DNA of 64,000 bases. It comes from Sanyastnella coralliicola (lineage in GTDB: Bacteria > Bacteroidota > Bacteroidia > Flavobacteriales_D > Sanyastnellaceae). This document shows, piece after piece, positions 32,407 through 41,366 of the stretch. Within the stretch, counting starts at the first letter, position 1, and each line of letters opens with the position of its first letter. Where the stretch lies: positions 1,133,501 through 1,197,500 of the forward strand of contig NZ_CP132543.1 of the NCBI RefSeq assembly GCF_030845195.1, given 5' to 3'. The position numbers and the translations under genes were made by a program. The notes under the pieces are model-generated. The model made no database searches, had not been told where the DNA came from, and saw nothing but the letters and a program-made list of their open reading frames with translations.

Positions 32407-33030
32407 TTACTGAATGAGTACAAAGCCAATTTTTCCATTAACTGTGAATACTCTATTTTTGAGGTCAGGAGTGAATTCACTCGTTCCAATACGCACTACA
32501 CCATAGTCGTATCGAGCTGTTGCACCAATGATGAGTCGGTTTAGAATCAACTCGATGCCTCCACCGAATACGATTCCCATGTCTCCGTCTTTAACAGAAA
32601 TATCATTGTACTGAGGATCAACATCATCCAGGTTGGATAAGTATACCTGTTCTTCACTAATTCTGGTAGCAACATAAGGTCCGATAAAAACCTTCGGGTA
32701 AATGGTTTCCCCAATTGGAAGTCTCAAGTTGAAAAGAATAGGGAGCTCTGCGTAATCAAGACGGATTTGTTGTACTCCGTTAGAAGTGAGAACATCGGCT
32801 CCCTTGTTTGTAACGAGAAATTGTGGTTCAATAGAAAATGTTGGGGTAGGGGCCAAATTCAAACTTACGCCTAACCGAGATCCTACTGTTGGATCAACAT
32901 TATCTGAGCTCAGTCCTCCGAACGTCGAGTTAGCTAGTCCGTAAATGAACCCGGCAGATACTGATGATTGGGCCATGACTCCGCTAATAGAGCAGAAGGC
33001 GATTGCGAATGCTATTATATATTTTTTCAT
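32407..33030 (-). CDS. PorT/outer-membrane beta-barrel family protein
   Basis: A 207-residue protein with signal peptide MKKYIIAFAIAFCSISGVMA. Strand-like repeats typical of the Bacteroidota outer-membrane barrel family: SRLGVSLNLAPTPTFSIEPQ, LDYAELPILFNLRLPIGETI, VFIGPYVATRISEEQ, MGIVFGGGIELILNRLIIGA, ending GKIGFVLIQ. The pattern ELPIL...P...FGP matches PorT-like proteins, which are structurally related to the T9SS component but are usually not part of it. Its start overlaps the stop of a 48-codon ORF by ATGA. Confidence 0.75.
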   Translation of the reverse strand: MKKYIIAFAIAFCSISGVMAQSSVSAGFIYGLANSTFGGLSSDNVDPTVGSRLGVSLNLAPTPTFSIEPQFLVTNKGADVLTSNGVQQIRLDYAELPILFNLRLPIGETIYPKVFIGPYVATRISEEQVYLSNLDDVDPQYNDISVKDGDMGIVFGGGIELILNRLIIGATARYDYGVVRIGTSEFTPDLKNRVFTVNGKIGFVLIQ

Positions 33031-33173
33031 CGTAGTAAGAAGTATAGTGATACCAGTACCATCAATGTTATGATACTGATGGTGAGTTTTTTAATGAAAG
33101 GTCGAGGCTTCTCATCCTTCCGTTGAATTATATCTCCGTCTGATGCGGATTGGGTGTGTTTATTATCTTTCAT
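33027..33173 (-). CDS. 48-residue single-pass membrane protein, translationally coupled to the barrel gene
   Basis: ATG at 33173 to TGA at 33027-33029, with the stop overlapping the barrel gene's ATG (ATGA). The protein begins MKDNKHTQSASDGDIIQRKD, continues through a basic patch (EKPRPFIKKL), and ends in one membrane segment TISIITLMVLVSLYFLLR. The coupled stop/start and the sharp charge/hydrophobic layout support a real gene. No family recognised; it may be a small membrane partner or anchor. Confidence 0.6.
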   Translation of the reverse strand: MKDNKHTQSASDGDIIQRKDEKPRPFIKKLTISIITLMVLVSLYFLLR

Positions 33174-33344
33174 ACCTACACTATGACAAGTTCCGCTCCA
33201 AGACTCTCGAAATAGTTTGAATTCTTAGATATACCTTGTTTATTAAGGGTTTTCGAATGTTTGTTCGTTGAATAGCAAGAACATAAGGGGGAGGGAATTG
33301 TAGAATACTTGCAACAGACTGTGAAGGAATTGGTCAACGGCGAT

Positions 33345-33701
33345 ATGACACAGAACGTTTTTATACTTGATGATGAAGATGATTTGCGGGGTTTAATTGT
33401 TAGATCTTTAGTGAAGAAAGGATTCAAGGTGGAGGATTATGCCACGGTATCAGCGATTATAGACAAATTGAATTCTGGTGCACGACCGGACATAATGATC
33501 TTGGATTACAATTTACCTGATGGAAGTGCTCTTGATGTTTTGCAGCTGGCAGGGTTCGACCCAAGAGAGTGCAATATTATTGTCATTTCAGGATCATTAG
33601 GTGTAAAGGAATCTTGCCTTGAACATGGCGCGGACGCGTTTATTCCCAAGCCGATTCGAATGAGTAACTTGTTCGCAGTTATAGATACACTAACAACTTA
33701 G
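33345..33701 (+). CDS. Stand-alone receiver-domain response regulator
   Basis: About 118 residues from the ATG at 33345 (the frame opens at a TTG at 33309). Only a receiver domain: acidic residues in FILDDEDD, phospho-acceptor D54 in IMILDYNLPDG, serine in IIVISGS and lysine in FIPKPI. It has no output domain, so it would act in a phosphorelay or by protein contact. It lies ten bases before the sigma-54 activator gene and is probably cotranscribed with it. Confidence 0.9.
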   Translation: MTQNVFILDDEDDLRGLIVRSLVKKGFKVEDYATVSAIIDKLNSGARPDIMILDYNLPDGSALDVLQLAGFDPRECNIIVISGSLGVKESCLEHGADAFIPKPIRMSNLFAVIDTLTT

Positions 33702-33711
33702 ATTCTATCAG

Positions 33712-35115
33712 ATGAAAGACATTAATGTACTTGTCATAGATGATGATGTAGACATCTGTGGCTTACTTCAGCGATTTCTGGAAAGAAATGGAATGAAGGT
33801 GGAGACGACATTTTCAGGTAACAGCGGAGTGAAGCTCTTAGAAAGAAAGAAATTCGATGTTGTGTTAACTGACTTTAGACTTCCAGACCTGAGCGGGATA
33901 GAACTTATAAAGCGATTAAAAGCAACAAGGGTTTCAAGTGAGATCATTGTGGTCACCGGATATAGTGATGTGCGTAAGGCCATCGAGTCAATTCGTGTAG
34001 GTGCTTTTGAATATGTCACTAAACCGATTCAACCAGATGAGATCCTTGAAATTATTAAGGCTGCGTTCGATAAAAGCGAATCAAGGAGCAGCACAGCAGA
34101 TTTACCAACTACAGAAACAAAAGTACCACAGGTTAAACCCAAGAAAAGTAGCAAGACCTACCTGACACCGAATAGTGCGTACGCGAAAGACTTGGATACC
34201 AACATTTCCATGGTTGCTCCTACTGACTTCAGTGTAATTATTTTAGGAGAAACTGGAACTGGAAAAGAGGTTGCAGCCAAATCAATCCATGAACGCTCAA
34301 AAAGATCCAATAAACCTTTTGTCGCAGTTGATTGCGGGGCCTTACCTAAGGAGCTTTCAGGTAGTGAGCTTTTTGGACACATCAAAGGAGCATTTACCGG
34401 AGCAATTAGTGATAAAACCGGTAGTTTCGAGGCGGCAAACGGGGGGACGCTTTTCTTGGATGAAATAGGGAACTTATCTTATGACAATCAAATCAAGCTT
34501 CTAAGAGTTCTGCAAGAGAGAAAAATCCGAAAAATTGGTGGAACGAAGGAAATAGAAGTGGATGTTCGCGTAATCGCGGCAACAAATGAGGATTTAGAGG
34601 AATGCATTCATAAAGAAGACGGATTTCGGGAAGATCTTTACTTCCGTCTCAACGAGTTCAAAATTAAGCTATTGCCTCTCAGAAATCGGAAAAGTGATAT
34701 TCATAGTTTCGCTAACTTCTTCTTAGAGGAAGCAAATGAAACTCTCGGTAAGGAAATCAAAGGTTTTAGTGACAAAGTCGAGGAGAAATTTGAAAAGTAC
34801 TATTGGTACGGAAATCTTCGAGAGTTAAGAAACGTGGTTCGTAGGTCAGCCTTACTTACCACAGGTGAATTTATTGAATTGGATGCTCTTCCTCAGGAAA
34901 TCGTACATCCTAGTCAATTGGGTTATTTTGAAGATGTAGCTGAGGTTTCTGACGAAATAACAGATTTGAAATCGATTACTGAAGATGCAGAGCGAAAAGC
35001 AATAGAATCTGTGCTTGTGAAGACAAATTATAACAAGACTAGGACAGCCGAGATCTTAAAGATTGACCGAAAGACCTTGTATAATAAAATGGCTTCCTAT
35101 GGAATTGACGTATAA
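33712..35115 (+). CDS. Sigma-54-dependent response regulator (NtrC family)
   Basis: A 467-residue activator. Receiver domain 1-120 with D10-D12, phospho-acceptor D54 (LTDFRLPD) and K104; AAA+ domain about 147-390 with Walker A GETGTGKE at 179-186, the sigma-54-contacting GAFTGA loop at 226-231 and Walker B TLFLDEIG at 246-253; and a Fis-type helix-turn-helix at the end (YNKTRTAEILKIDRKTLYNK). It would drive sigma-54 promoters when phosphorylated. Candidate kinases are the PAS kinases at 36667 and 38554. The block's stress genes are plausible targets (inference). Confidence 0.95.
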   Translation: MKDINVLVIDDDVDICGLLQRFLERNGMKVETTFSGNSGVKLLERKKFDVVLTDFRLPDLSGIELIKRLKATRVSSEIIVVTGYSDVRKAIESIRVGAFEYVTKPIQPDEILEIIKAAFDKSESRSSTADLPTTETKVPQVKPKKSSKTYLTPNSAYAKDLDTNISMVAPTDFSVIILGETGTGKEVAAKSIHERSKRSNKPFVAVDCGALPKELSGSELFGHIKGAFTGAISDKTGSFEAANGGTLFLDEIGNLSYDNQIKLLRVLQERKIRKIGGTKEIEVDVRVIAATNEDLEECIHKEDGFREDLYFRLNEFKIKLLPLRNRKSDIHSFANFFLEEANETLGKEIKGFSDKVEEKFEKYYWYGNLRELRNVVRRSALLTTGEFIELDALPQEIVHPSQLGYFEDVAEVSDEITDLKSITEDAERKAIESVLVKTNYNKTRTAEILKIDRKTLYNKMASYGIDV

Positions 35116-35146
35116 AAAAAGGCTCTCAATTGAGAGCCTTTTTTTG
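35114..35146. terminator. Bidirectional terminator between the activator and lipoprotein genes
   Basis: GGCTCTCAATTGAGAGCC (35121-35138), perfect palindrome, with seven A before and seven T after it. Serves both convergent genes. Confidence 0.9.
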
Positions 35147-35160
35147 TAAAGCTGTTAGTA

Positions 35161-35598
35161 TTAGCTCTTAAACCAGTCGGAAATATCGTCCTGGATTTCT
35201 TCAAAGTCGTTTTCTACTCTGTCCATCCATTCATTCGTTTCCTCTTTGAACTGTTCCCAGTTCGAGTCGTTGTTATCGAGCTTGTCAAGTCGGTCATCTA
35301 TTTGTTCTCCCAATTCTTCAAGCTCATTTTTTGCTTCGGTCCATTTTTCATTGACTTCATCTCCAGCGTTCTCCATTTTTCTTTCAAGCATGGCTAGTTG
35401 ATTGTCAATGTTTTCGTCCATCTCTTCCAGAGATTCTTTTAATTCAGATCTGGAATCATGTACGTCGTCTTGAAGTTCTTCAATGGCTTGTTCTGTTTCT
35501 TCAACTAACTCTTGTGCAGGATTGTCATTTTGTTGGCATGCCCAAAAAGAGGTTAGACTAAAACAGATAGCGGCGAAATAAATTGCGGTCTTTTTCAT
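35161..35598 (-). CDS. Coiled-coil lipoprotein of unknown function
   Basis: A 145-residue lipoprotein: signal with lipobox SFWAC (Cys at about residue 20), then an almost wholly helical, Glu-rich mature part (EETEQAIEELQDDVHDSRSE and so on) that would form a long coiled coil. Similar charged helical lipoproteins accompany stress genes in many Bacteroidota. It follows mscS by 11 bases and is probably cotranscribed. Possible spacer or scaffold between the membrane and peptidoglycan (inference). Confidence 0.6.
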   Translation of the reverse strand: MKKTAIYFAAICFSLTSFWACQQNDNPAQELVEETEQAIEELQDDVHDSRSELKESLEEMDENIDNQLAMLERKMENAGDEVNEKWTEAKNELEELGEQIDDRLDKLDNNDSNWEQFKEETNEWMDRVENDFEEIQDDISDWFKS

Positions 35599-35609
35599 TT
35601 TTATGTGGT

Positions 35610-36524
35610 TTAATTATTGTTTTCATTAAGTATGTGAAGCTGTGTATTACTCAGCCCCTTGCCTCCTCTAATTCCAAAATCAAGAGTTCTGATTGGGAAT
35701 GGGATGCTGATATCTTCGCGCTCAAAAGCTTGTTTGATGGCAATAACTCCATCGCTCAACCCCTTGAGGTACTTTGACTGTTTGTGTTCGTCTACCCAGT
35801 ATCTTACGGTAAAGTTGATACTACTATCTGCGAATGAGTTATAAAAGACGGTTACCTCTTTAGACTGATCCAGAAGATCTAGGTTTTCAATGGCTGTTTT
35901 CGCCACTCTCTGGGCCTTTTCAAGATTATCACCGTAACTAACCCCGACATCAAGGTCAATTCGTCTTTTCGGATAAAGAGTGTAGTTCGTCAATGCGTTC
36001 TGGAATATTTGCTTATTCGGGATAATTACATCTTGACCTCGAAAAGTGCGTATACGTGTTGAACGTAGGTTCATTTCTTGAACAATCCCTTCGTTCCCAG
36101 AAGTTTCAATGTGATCACCTATTGAGTAAGGCTTCCTTGTTGCAATTAAAACACCTGCAACAAAGTTTGAGGCTATGTCTTGGAACGCAAAACCTAAGGC
36201 GAGGCCCACAACACCAACACCTGCTAATAGAGATGTTACGGCTTTGTCTAAATGAAGGATAGATAAGGCAACAAAGGTACCAATAGCTATCACAGCGACA
36301 TATAAAATGGTTCCGCTTAAGCGAACTAGAGAAGCGTTGTCTGTGAATTTGGATAGTAGTTTTTTTCCTGTACTGCGTACGAGGCGTGCTACTAACCAAA
36401 AAGCAACAACTACCAAACAAGCAATAACGAAGTTTGGTAACATTTCAATGAATGTGGTTGCCCATGACTCAAGCTTCGATGTGACGAGCTCAACGGATTC
36501 GGATATGGAAAAGTCTTCTAGCAT
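35610..36524 (-). CDS. Small-conductance mechanosensitive channel, MscS family
   Basis: A 304-residue channel with three membrane segments (about 28-47, 70-90, 95-125). The pore helix is AVTSLLAGVGVVGLALGFAF, followed by the beta domain with NEGIVQEMNLRSTRIRTFRG and QDVIIPNKQIFQN, all MscS hallmarks. It releases solutes on osmotic downshock. First gene of a two-gene operon with the coiled-coil lipoprotein. Neighbours with CsbD, YtxH and Dps suggest an osmotic/envelope stress role for the block. Confidence 0.93.
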   Translation of the reverse strand: MLEDFSISESVELVTSKLESWATTFIEMLPNFVIACLVVVAFWLVARLVRSTGKKLLSKFTDNASLVRLSGTILYVAVIAIGTFVALSILHLDKAVTSLLAGVGVVGLALGFAFQDIASNFVAGVLIATRKPYSIGDHIETSGNEGIVQEMNLRSTRIRTFRGQDVIIPNKQIFQNALTNYTLYPKRRIDLDVGVSYGDNLEKAQRVAKTAIENLDLLDQSKEVTVFYNSFADSSINFTVRYWVDEHKQSKYLKGLSDGVIAIKQAFEREDISIPFPIRTLDFGIRGGKGLSNTQLHILNENNN

Positions 36525-36666
36525 GATTTGTTTCTATTTGACATACTAGAGTTCATAAACCTTGCCCTTTGGTTTAATTCGCTGTTAGACAGTGAGATAG
36601 AGTTAAAAATGGACTAAGGTCAATCCGTTTGTTGGAGACTCTTGACAACAAATTGTAGATGATTTC

Positions 36667-38088
36667 CTACAGCGGAAACACTAAAGTGAACGTTGTTCCT
36701 TTACCTAATGTGCTTTCACAGTTAATCGTGGCACCATGAGCTTCAATGATGTTCTTGGTCAATGTTAGACCAAGTCCCTTACCCGATGATTTTCCAGAGA
36801 AAAAAGGCTTCCAGATTTTCAGTTTTGTCTTCTCGTCCATACCAATGCCGTTATCACACACTTGAAACACAACACTTGATTCGGAACATTCAACTTTCAA
36901 CTCGATTGTTGGAAGATCTTGGTTAGCAACAGCTTCGACAGCATTTTTAAGTAGGTTCGAAAGAGCGAGCAAAAACTTTTTTTCATCAACCTTGAAGGGG
37001 GCGCATGGACCTGTGGTAACCAGAAAGTTGATGTCTTCAATGGCAGTCCGATCGGCTATTGTTTTTGCAGCTTCCTCGGCAATTTTTTCGGGCGCTTCTT
37101 CATCTAGTCTTAATTCTGAAGGACTTGAACTATCGAGAATCAAATCTACAAGGTCATTTATACGCACCCCATTCCTCTTAATGATGTCGAGAAAATAGCT
37201 AAGATCATCTTGATTCAATTCATTATCCACACCAGATTCAAGTTGTTCCACAGAAAGTTGAATGTTGGTCAAAGGATTTCTAACCTCATGAGCAATTAAA
37301 CGTGCCATTTTCTCTGCGAACTGTGCTTTCTCCCGATCTTTTTGCTCGGAAATAAGTCGCATCTGATCTGAAATGTCTTGAAGAAATACCTGAAATTGAA
37401 TATCGTCTCCAAATTCAGTTTGATCTACTATACTAATGGTGACTTTCTTTGTCCCGAGTTCAGTCTGTATTTCAAATGGTCCTGAATTCTTCGAATCGAA
37501 TAGACTTGCCGATACAATTTTATCATCATGGTTAAGTATATGAAACAGATTCATACCTGATGATGCATTCGGGTACCACGAAAAGAATGCGTCATTAAAA
37601 ATGGCAATCTCTCCAGTCTTTCTCATTAGAACTATTGGATTCGTAGAATTCTTAAAAATCGACCGAAATTTGGTCTGCTCTCGGAGTAGCTCTTTGGATT
37701 GGATATCTCTGAGAATAGTGTAGCGTATTATCTTATCCAATAATTTCGAATTCAGATCTTCTTTGGCTAGATAGTCGGCTGCACCGGAACGAAGTGCCTC
37801 AAGATCGAGGTCTTGTTTTTTTTGCCCCGTGAGCAAGATATAAGGTGGGAGAGAGGATACTGACTTCTTTAAATCTTCAATTAATTCTAATCCGTTCTTG
37901 GCACCCAGGTAGAAATCGACGAAAAGAATATCAAACGGACGACTTGATAGCTGTTCGAAGGCTTCAGTTGGTTTCTTGGCCCAAGTCAATTCGAATTGAA
38001 AGGAGGTGTCGAAGAGAAAGTCTTCAATAAGAAAACGTTCATCTTCATCATCGTCGATTAGGAGAATCTTATAATGTTCGTTCGACAT
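36667..38088 (-). CDS. Hybrid receiver-PAS sensor histidine kinase
   Basis: A 473-residue soluble kinase: receiver domain 1-125 with phospho-acceptor D58 (FVDFYLGAKNG), a PAS domain at about 135-240, a HisKA domain with H267 in LIAHEVRNPLTNIQ, and a HATPase with N box LLKNAVEAVANQ, D-box DNGIGMD and G2 GKGLGLTLTKNIIEAHG. No membrane segment. The receiver at the N-terminus suggests it takes a phosphoryl input or is tuned by another kinase. It overlaps the Rcp1-like regulator gene by 20 bases, so they are coupled. Confidence 0.9.
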   Translation of the reverse strand: MSNEHYKILLIDDDEDERFLIEDFLFDTSFQFELTWAKKPTEAFEQLSSRPFDILFVDFYLGAKNGLELIEDLKKSVSSLPPYILLTGQKKQDLDLEALRSGAADYLAKEDLNSKLLDKIIRYTILRDIQSKELLREQTKFRSIFKNSTNPIVLMRKTGEIAIFNDAFFSWYPNASSGMNLFHILNHDDKIVSASLFDSKNSGPFEIQTELGTKKVTISIVDQTEFGDDIQFQVFLQDISDQMRLISEQKDREKAQFAEKMARLIAHEVRNPLTNIQLSVEQLESGVDNELNQDDLSYFLDIIKRNGVRINDLVDLILDSSSPSELRLDEEAPEKIAEEAAKTIADRTAIEDINFLVTTGPCAPFKVDEKKFLLALSNLLKNAVEAVANQDLPTIELKVECSESSVVFQVCDNGIGMDEKTKLKIWKPFFSGKSSGKGLGLTLTKNIIEAHGATINCESTLGKGTTFTLVFPL

Positions 38089-38512
38089 AAGGCAACTTCA
38101 CAGTTTGCAACCAATATTTTTCAATTTGCTGCGCTATGTCTTTTAGCTCATTATAATGACTTGGTTTCGTGATGTACGAGTTAGCCCCAAGAGAATAAGT
38201 CAACTCGATGTCATCCGTATTCTCAGAAGTTGTGAAAATAAGGATGGGAATGTTTCTGAAGGCATGATTTTGTTTGATGACCTCCAAGGTTTGCCGGCCG
38301 TCCATTTTGGGCATATTCAGATCGAGAAGAATTATTCTCGGTAGAGTCTTCGAGTCTTCAGCTTGGCTTTGTTGTAAATAGGAGATAACCTCTTCGCCAT
38401 TCTTGGCAAATTGGTACGTTATAGATGAATCAAGATCAGAGAGAGCGTCTTCTAAAATTAAACGATCGTCTGCATCATCTTCAGCAATTAGTATATCTGG
38501 GTAGCAAGTCAT
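38069..38512 (-). CDS. Rcp1-like stand-alone response regulator
   Basis: About 147 residues from the ATG at 38512 (a TTG at 38524 is upstream). Receiver domain only, of the CheY-like Rcp1 type with the longer loop SYLQQSQAEDSKTLPRIILL, phospho-acceptor D64 in LLDLNMPKMDG, T in IFTTSEN and K in YITKPSHY. Such proteins usually partner with phytochrome-like PAS kinases, and one is encoded directly upstream. Third gene of a four-gene minus-strand operon. Confidence 0.9.
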   Translation of the reverse strand: MTCYPDILIAEDDADDRLILEDALSDLDSSITYQFAKNGEEVISYLQQSQAEDSKTLPRIILLDLNMPKMDGRQTLEVIKQNHAFRNIPILIFTTSENTDDIELTYSLGANSYITKPSHYNELKDIAQQIEKYWLQTVKLPYVERTL

Positions 38513-38553
38513 ATCTACATGCAAAGTATCTATAAAATGGTTCAGTCTGACAA

Positions 38554-40083
38554 TTATTGCAATGGAAGGAAGATAATGAAAGTGGCTCCTTGACCCGGAG
38601 ACCCTTCTGCGGTGATGTGTCCACCGTGGTTTTCGATAATTTTTTTCACAATAGCCAGTCCTATGCCTGTACCTTTATATTCTTCTTTGCTATGTAGTCG
38701 CTGGAATATGGTGAATATCTTTTCGAGATACTCCTCTTCAAATCCAATACCGTTATCTGAAATGGTAATTTTATAGTATTGAGAGTAAGCGATCCCCGAG
38801 ATGGTTTGCCAACCTTTGACTTCGCTCTTCTTGGCTTTTCTAGATGATACCTCAATCGATGGCTTTCTATCAGGAGATCGAAATTTTAAGGAATTCGAAA
38901 ACAGGTTGAGGAAGACACGGTAGATTTGGTCTTTTGCACCATAGATTTTCGGAAGCTTTCCAACGACAATCTCAGCTTGTGTTTCTTCAATATTTACCTG
39001 TAAATCTTGAATCACGGTATCGATGACTTCGCTTAATTGGAATTCCTCTCCAACCGATTCTCTGCGGCCAATCCTACTGAACTCAAGAAGATCCTTTACA
39101 AGTTGTTGCATCCTCCCAGCCGCTTGGTTCATACGTTCGATGTATGATTGATCTCTTTCCGACAGATTGTTGGATTTTATCATCAATCGTTCACCGAAAG
39201 TTTGGATTTTTCTTAACGGTTCTTGAAGATCATGAGACGCTACATAAGCGAATTCTTCTAGCTGTGAATTCGACCTTTTGAGGTCATCAAGGAGGGTTTC
39301 TATTTCAATCGACTTCTTTTTACTGATGGAAATATCTCGGAAAGTTCCGTAGAATGAACTTTTTCCAAGTTCTAGATCCATTTTAGGGTCGTAGTAACAC
39401 TTTATAGTACGAAATTCAATTGAAGAATCAACGGGCATGAGGGTGAATTCAAATGACAATTCCTCATCTGAAGTAAAGTCATATTTCAGTTTCTTGTACA
39501 CATAATCACGTTCCTCTTCGATTATTATATCAAGAAATGCCTGCAAGGAAATACGCTCTGATTCGAACCCAAATAAAACTTGCCCCCCTTTACTGAATTC
39601 AAACTCCTCCTCATCAATTTTCCATTGGAAAGAAGCAAGTTTCGCAGCGCGCTCAGCAGAGTAGAGAAGCTCAAGGTGTCTTTCTCGATCAAGTTCAATA
39701 CTTTTTCGAATGGTGATATCTAGTACAATACCAGTCATCGCCTTAGCACCTGTGCTTGAATCTATGTATGAACGACCACTACCTTCTATCCATTTAATTT
39801 CACCATTCGGAAGGATAATTCTGTACTGAACCTTAAATGGTGTTCCATTCGTGAAGTGATCTTCGAGTTTTTCGGAAATCACCTCTTTGTCTTCGGGATG
39901 AACACAATCGAAGAAAGTATCAACATTCGGCTCGCATGTCGATTCATTCAAACCAAGAATTTGATACATGCTTGGTGACCAAAGGTTCTTTTTTTGAGAA
40001 ACATCTGGCCAGTCCCAGACTCCGAAATAGTTGTTGTCAAGTATGGCGTCCCAAGTTTGGTTGCGCTCTAGAGGTTTGCTCAT
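38554..40083 (-). CDS. PAS-domain sensor histidine kinase (phytochrome-kinase type)
   Basis: A 509-residue soluble kinase. Two PAS domains: one at about 12-130 of the PAS_3 type (GVWDWPDVSQKKNLWSPSMY ... CVHPEDKEVI ... PNGEIKWIEGSGR) and one at about 142-255; then a short coiled linker, HisKA with H284 in FAYVASHDLQEPLRKIQ, and a HATPase with NLFSNSLKFR, DNGIGFEEEYLEKIFTIFQRL and GTGIGLAIVKKIIENHGG. The tetrad SHDLQEPLRK is typical of the Rcp1-partner kinases. Signal unknown. Adjacent to DUF2383 upstream (one base apart). Confidence 0.92.
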   Translation of the reverse strand: MSKPLERNQTWDAILDNNYFGVWDWPDVSQKKNLWSPSMYQILGLNESTCEPNVDTFFDCVHPEDKEVISEKLEDHFTNGTPFKVQYRIILPNGEIKWIEGSGRSYIDSSTGAKAMTGIVLDITIRKSIELDRERHLELLYSAERAAKLASFQWKIDEEEFEFSKGGQVLFGFESERISLQAFLDIIIEEERDYVYKKLKYDFTSDEELSFEFTLMPVDSSIEFRTIKCYYDPKMDLELGKSSFYGTFRDISISKKKSIEIETLLDDLKRSNSQLEEFAYVASHDLQEPLRKIQTFGERLMIKSNNLSERDQSYIERMNQAAGRMQQLVKDLLEFSRIGRRESVGEEFQLSEVIDTVIQDLQVNIEETQAEIVVGKLPKIYGAKDQIYRVFLNLFSNSLKFRSPDRKPSIEVSSRKAKKSEVKGWQTISGIAYSQYYKITISDNGIGFEEEYLEKIFTIFQRLHSKEEYKGTGIGLAIVKKIIENHGGHITAEGSPGQGATFIIFLPLQ

Positions 40084-40084
40084 T

Positions 40085-40543
40085 TTAGGTTACTTGGTGT
40101 TTTTCAATGGCGTGCTCTAAGTAGGCCAGAGAGCGTTCTACATATTGTTTGTGTTGTTCGAGAACTCCTTGAATTTTCACAATATACGGACTCTTGAAAA
40201 TGGCTCGTTTATATAAGTTCAACAACTCTGTTTCTCCCAGTTTACACTCAGTAATCAAGAGTTCAGTAGATTTCTCATCCGATGATAAGAACTGTTGGAG
40301 TTTGATATACGCGCGATGAATGGTTCCTGGGATTGTCGTCTCGCGTTCGGTGGTCTGCGCAAAAGATTCCATCGACAGTCTTAATTCTTCTGCCATAGAT
40401 TTCCTTTCCTTTGAGCGGTATTCGAACCAGACTTGAAGCTCTTCGTCTTCGGCTTGTTCACTCGCAAGTTTGAACCCTTTTTCCGCATCCGTGTTCAACA
40501 TTGTAAGTCGTTCAATGAGTGCTCTATAATTCTCTTCTGTCAT
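40085..40543 (-). CDS. DUF2383 (PA2169-like) four-helix-bundle protein
   Basis: About 152 residues from the ATG at 40543; the frame is open to 40639, but the extra residues lack the family pattern. The start NYRALIERLTMLNTDAEKGF and the repeated helical segments (EYRSKERKSMAEELRLSMES, GTIHRAYIKLQQFLSSDEKS) fit the ferritin-like DUF2383 family. Probably a small metal- or lipid-related stress protein; function unproven. First gene of the operon with the kinase and regulators. Confidence 0.8.
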   Translation of the reverse strand: MTEENYRALIERLTMLNTDAEKGFKLASEQAEDEELQVWFEYRSKERKSMAEELRLSMESFAQTTERETTIPGTIHRAYIKLQQFLSSDEKSTELLITECKLGETELLNLYKRAIFKSPYIVKIQGVLEQHKQYVERSLAYLEHAIEKHQVT

Positions 40544-40770
40544 TTTTTTCCATAGAGTAGGAGTAAAACCATGCCAATTCAAGAGCCCCAAGGTTTGCAG
40601 GCGAATCCAATTTGCTCGACGAACTTCATCGGGGAACACTTACCACAGAGTGAGTATTTATTCCACAGAAACGACATCTTCATATCCATGTCTTAAGCGG
40701 TTTACATGTGATAATAGGGTAGATTTCGACTTGGCATGATTTAGGAGTATTGAAAAGAAAAATCGCAGTT

Positions 40771-41145
40771 ATGATGGAACAGGAAAAAGAAGCAAATCGA
40801 ACCGGGGCGTTTTACAAGTCCAAAGCTGAAGCAGAGTCGCTTATTGCTCTACACAAACGAATGCTCACCTTGCGTGTCGTTGAACTCAGCTCCAACTTAA
40901 TTACCAAAGGCCTTGCAGTCTTGATTGTAGTCTTATTCGGAGCACTTTCTCTTTTAATCGGAAGCTTCGCTATAGGGAGGTATTTAAACACGCTCCTTGA
41001 AAGTCAGTTTATGGGATTCTTTCTTGTATGCGGCGGATATTTGTTCCTCATTGTAATCTTGATCGTGTGTAGAAAGATTCTTTTTGACTCATTACTAAGA
41101 AATGCAGTGATTCGTACCTTATTTCAAATGATCTCTGAAAAATGA
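40771..41145 (+). CDS. Holin-like (putative Actinobacterial Holin-X/YqjE type) membrane protein
   Basis: About 124 residues from the ATG at 40771 (a TTG at 40750 opens the frame, and an ATG at 40774 is also possible). A charged N-terminal helix (AEAESLIALHKRMLTLRVVE) is followed by two membrane segments (GLAVLIVVLFGALSLLIGSF and FFLVCGGYLFLIVILIVC). The arrangement fits the phage-holin-superfamily-III/YqjE-like membrane proteins that lie next to stress genes and are not phage holins. Its stop overlaps the next start (ATGA). Confidence 0.65.
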   Translation: MMEQEKEANRTGAFYKSKAEAESLIALHKRMLTLRVVELSSNLITKGLAVLIVVLFGALSLLIGSFAIGRYLNTLLESQFMGFFLVCGGYLFLIVILIVCRKILFDSLLRNAVIRTLFQMISEK

Positions 41146-41366
41146 AAGACAAATCAATCAATAGCTTGAAAGAACTCCGAATGGAGAAGCATTTCATCAA
41201 CATGGAAATAGAGATGAGAAAATCATCTTTGATACGGACCGTGAAAGAGGAAAGTAGTTTAAATTCGCTTTTAGCTCATGGATTGAAGAATGCAAGTCAA
41301 TACTTCAAATCGCTAAATCTTCCGTCCATAGTCTCTAATTTGATTGAACGCGCGTTTCGTGCGTGA
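41142..41366 (+). CDS. Small helical protein coupled to holin-like and AI-2E genes
   Basis: A 74-residue basic, helical protein with no membrane segment (KELRMEKHFINMEIEMRKSS; LKNASQYFKSLNLPSIVSNL). Overlaps the genes on both sides by four bases (ATGA and GTGA), which supports it as a real gene. The position between YqjE-like and transporter genes resembles the small YqjD/YqjK-type proteins of enterobacteria, but I cannot assign a family. Confidence 0.6.
   Translation: MKDKSINSLKELRMEKHFINMEIEMRKSSLIRTVKEESSLNSLLAHGLKNASQYFKSLNLPSIVSNLIERAFRA

Noticed and set aside
40771-41145. Prophage remnant (holin-like protein)
   Set aside because: Only the holin-superfamily-like membrane fold is present; no phage structural, lysis or integrase genes nearby. 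It fits a stress-associated membrane protein better.
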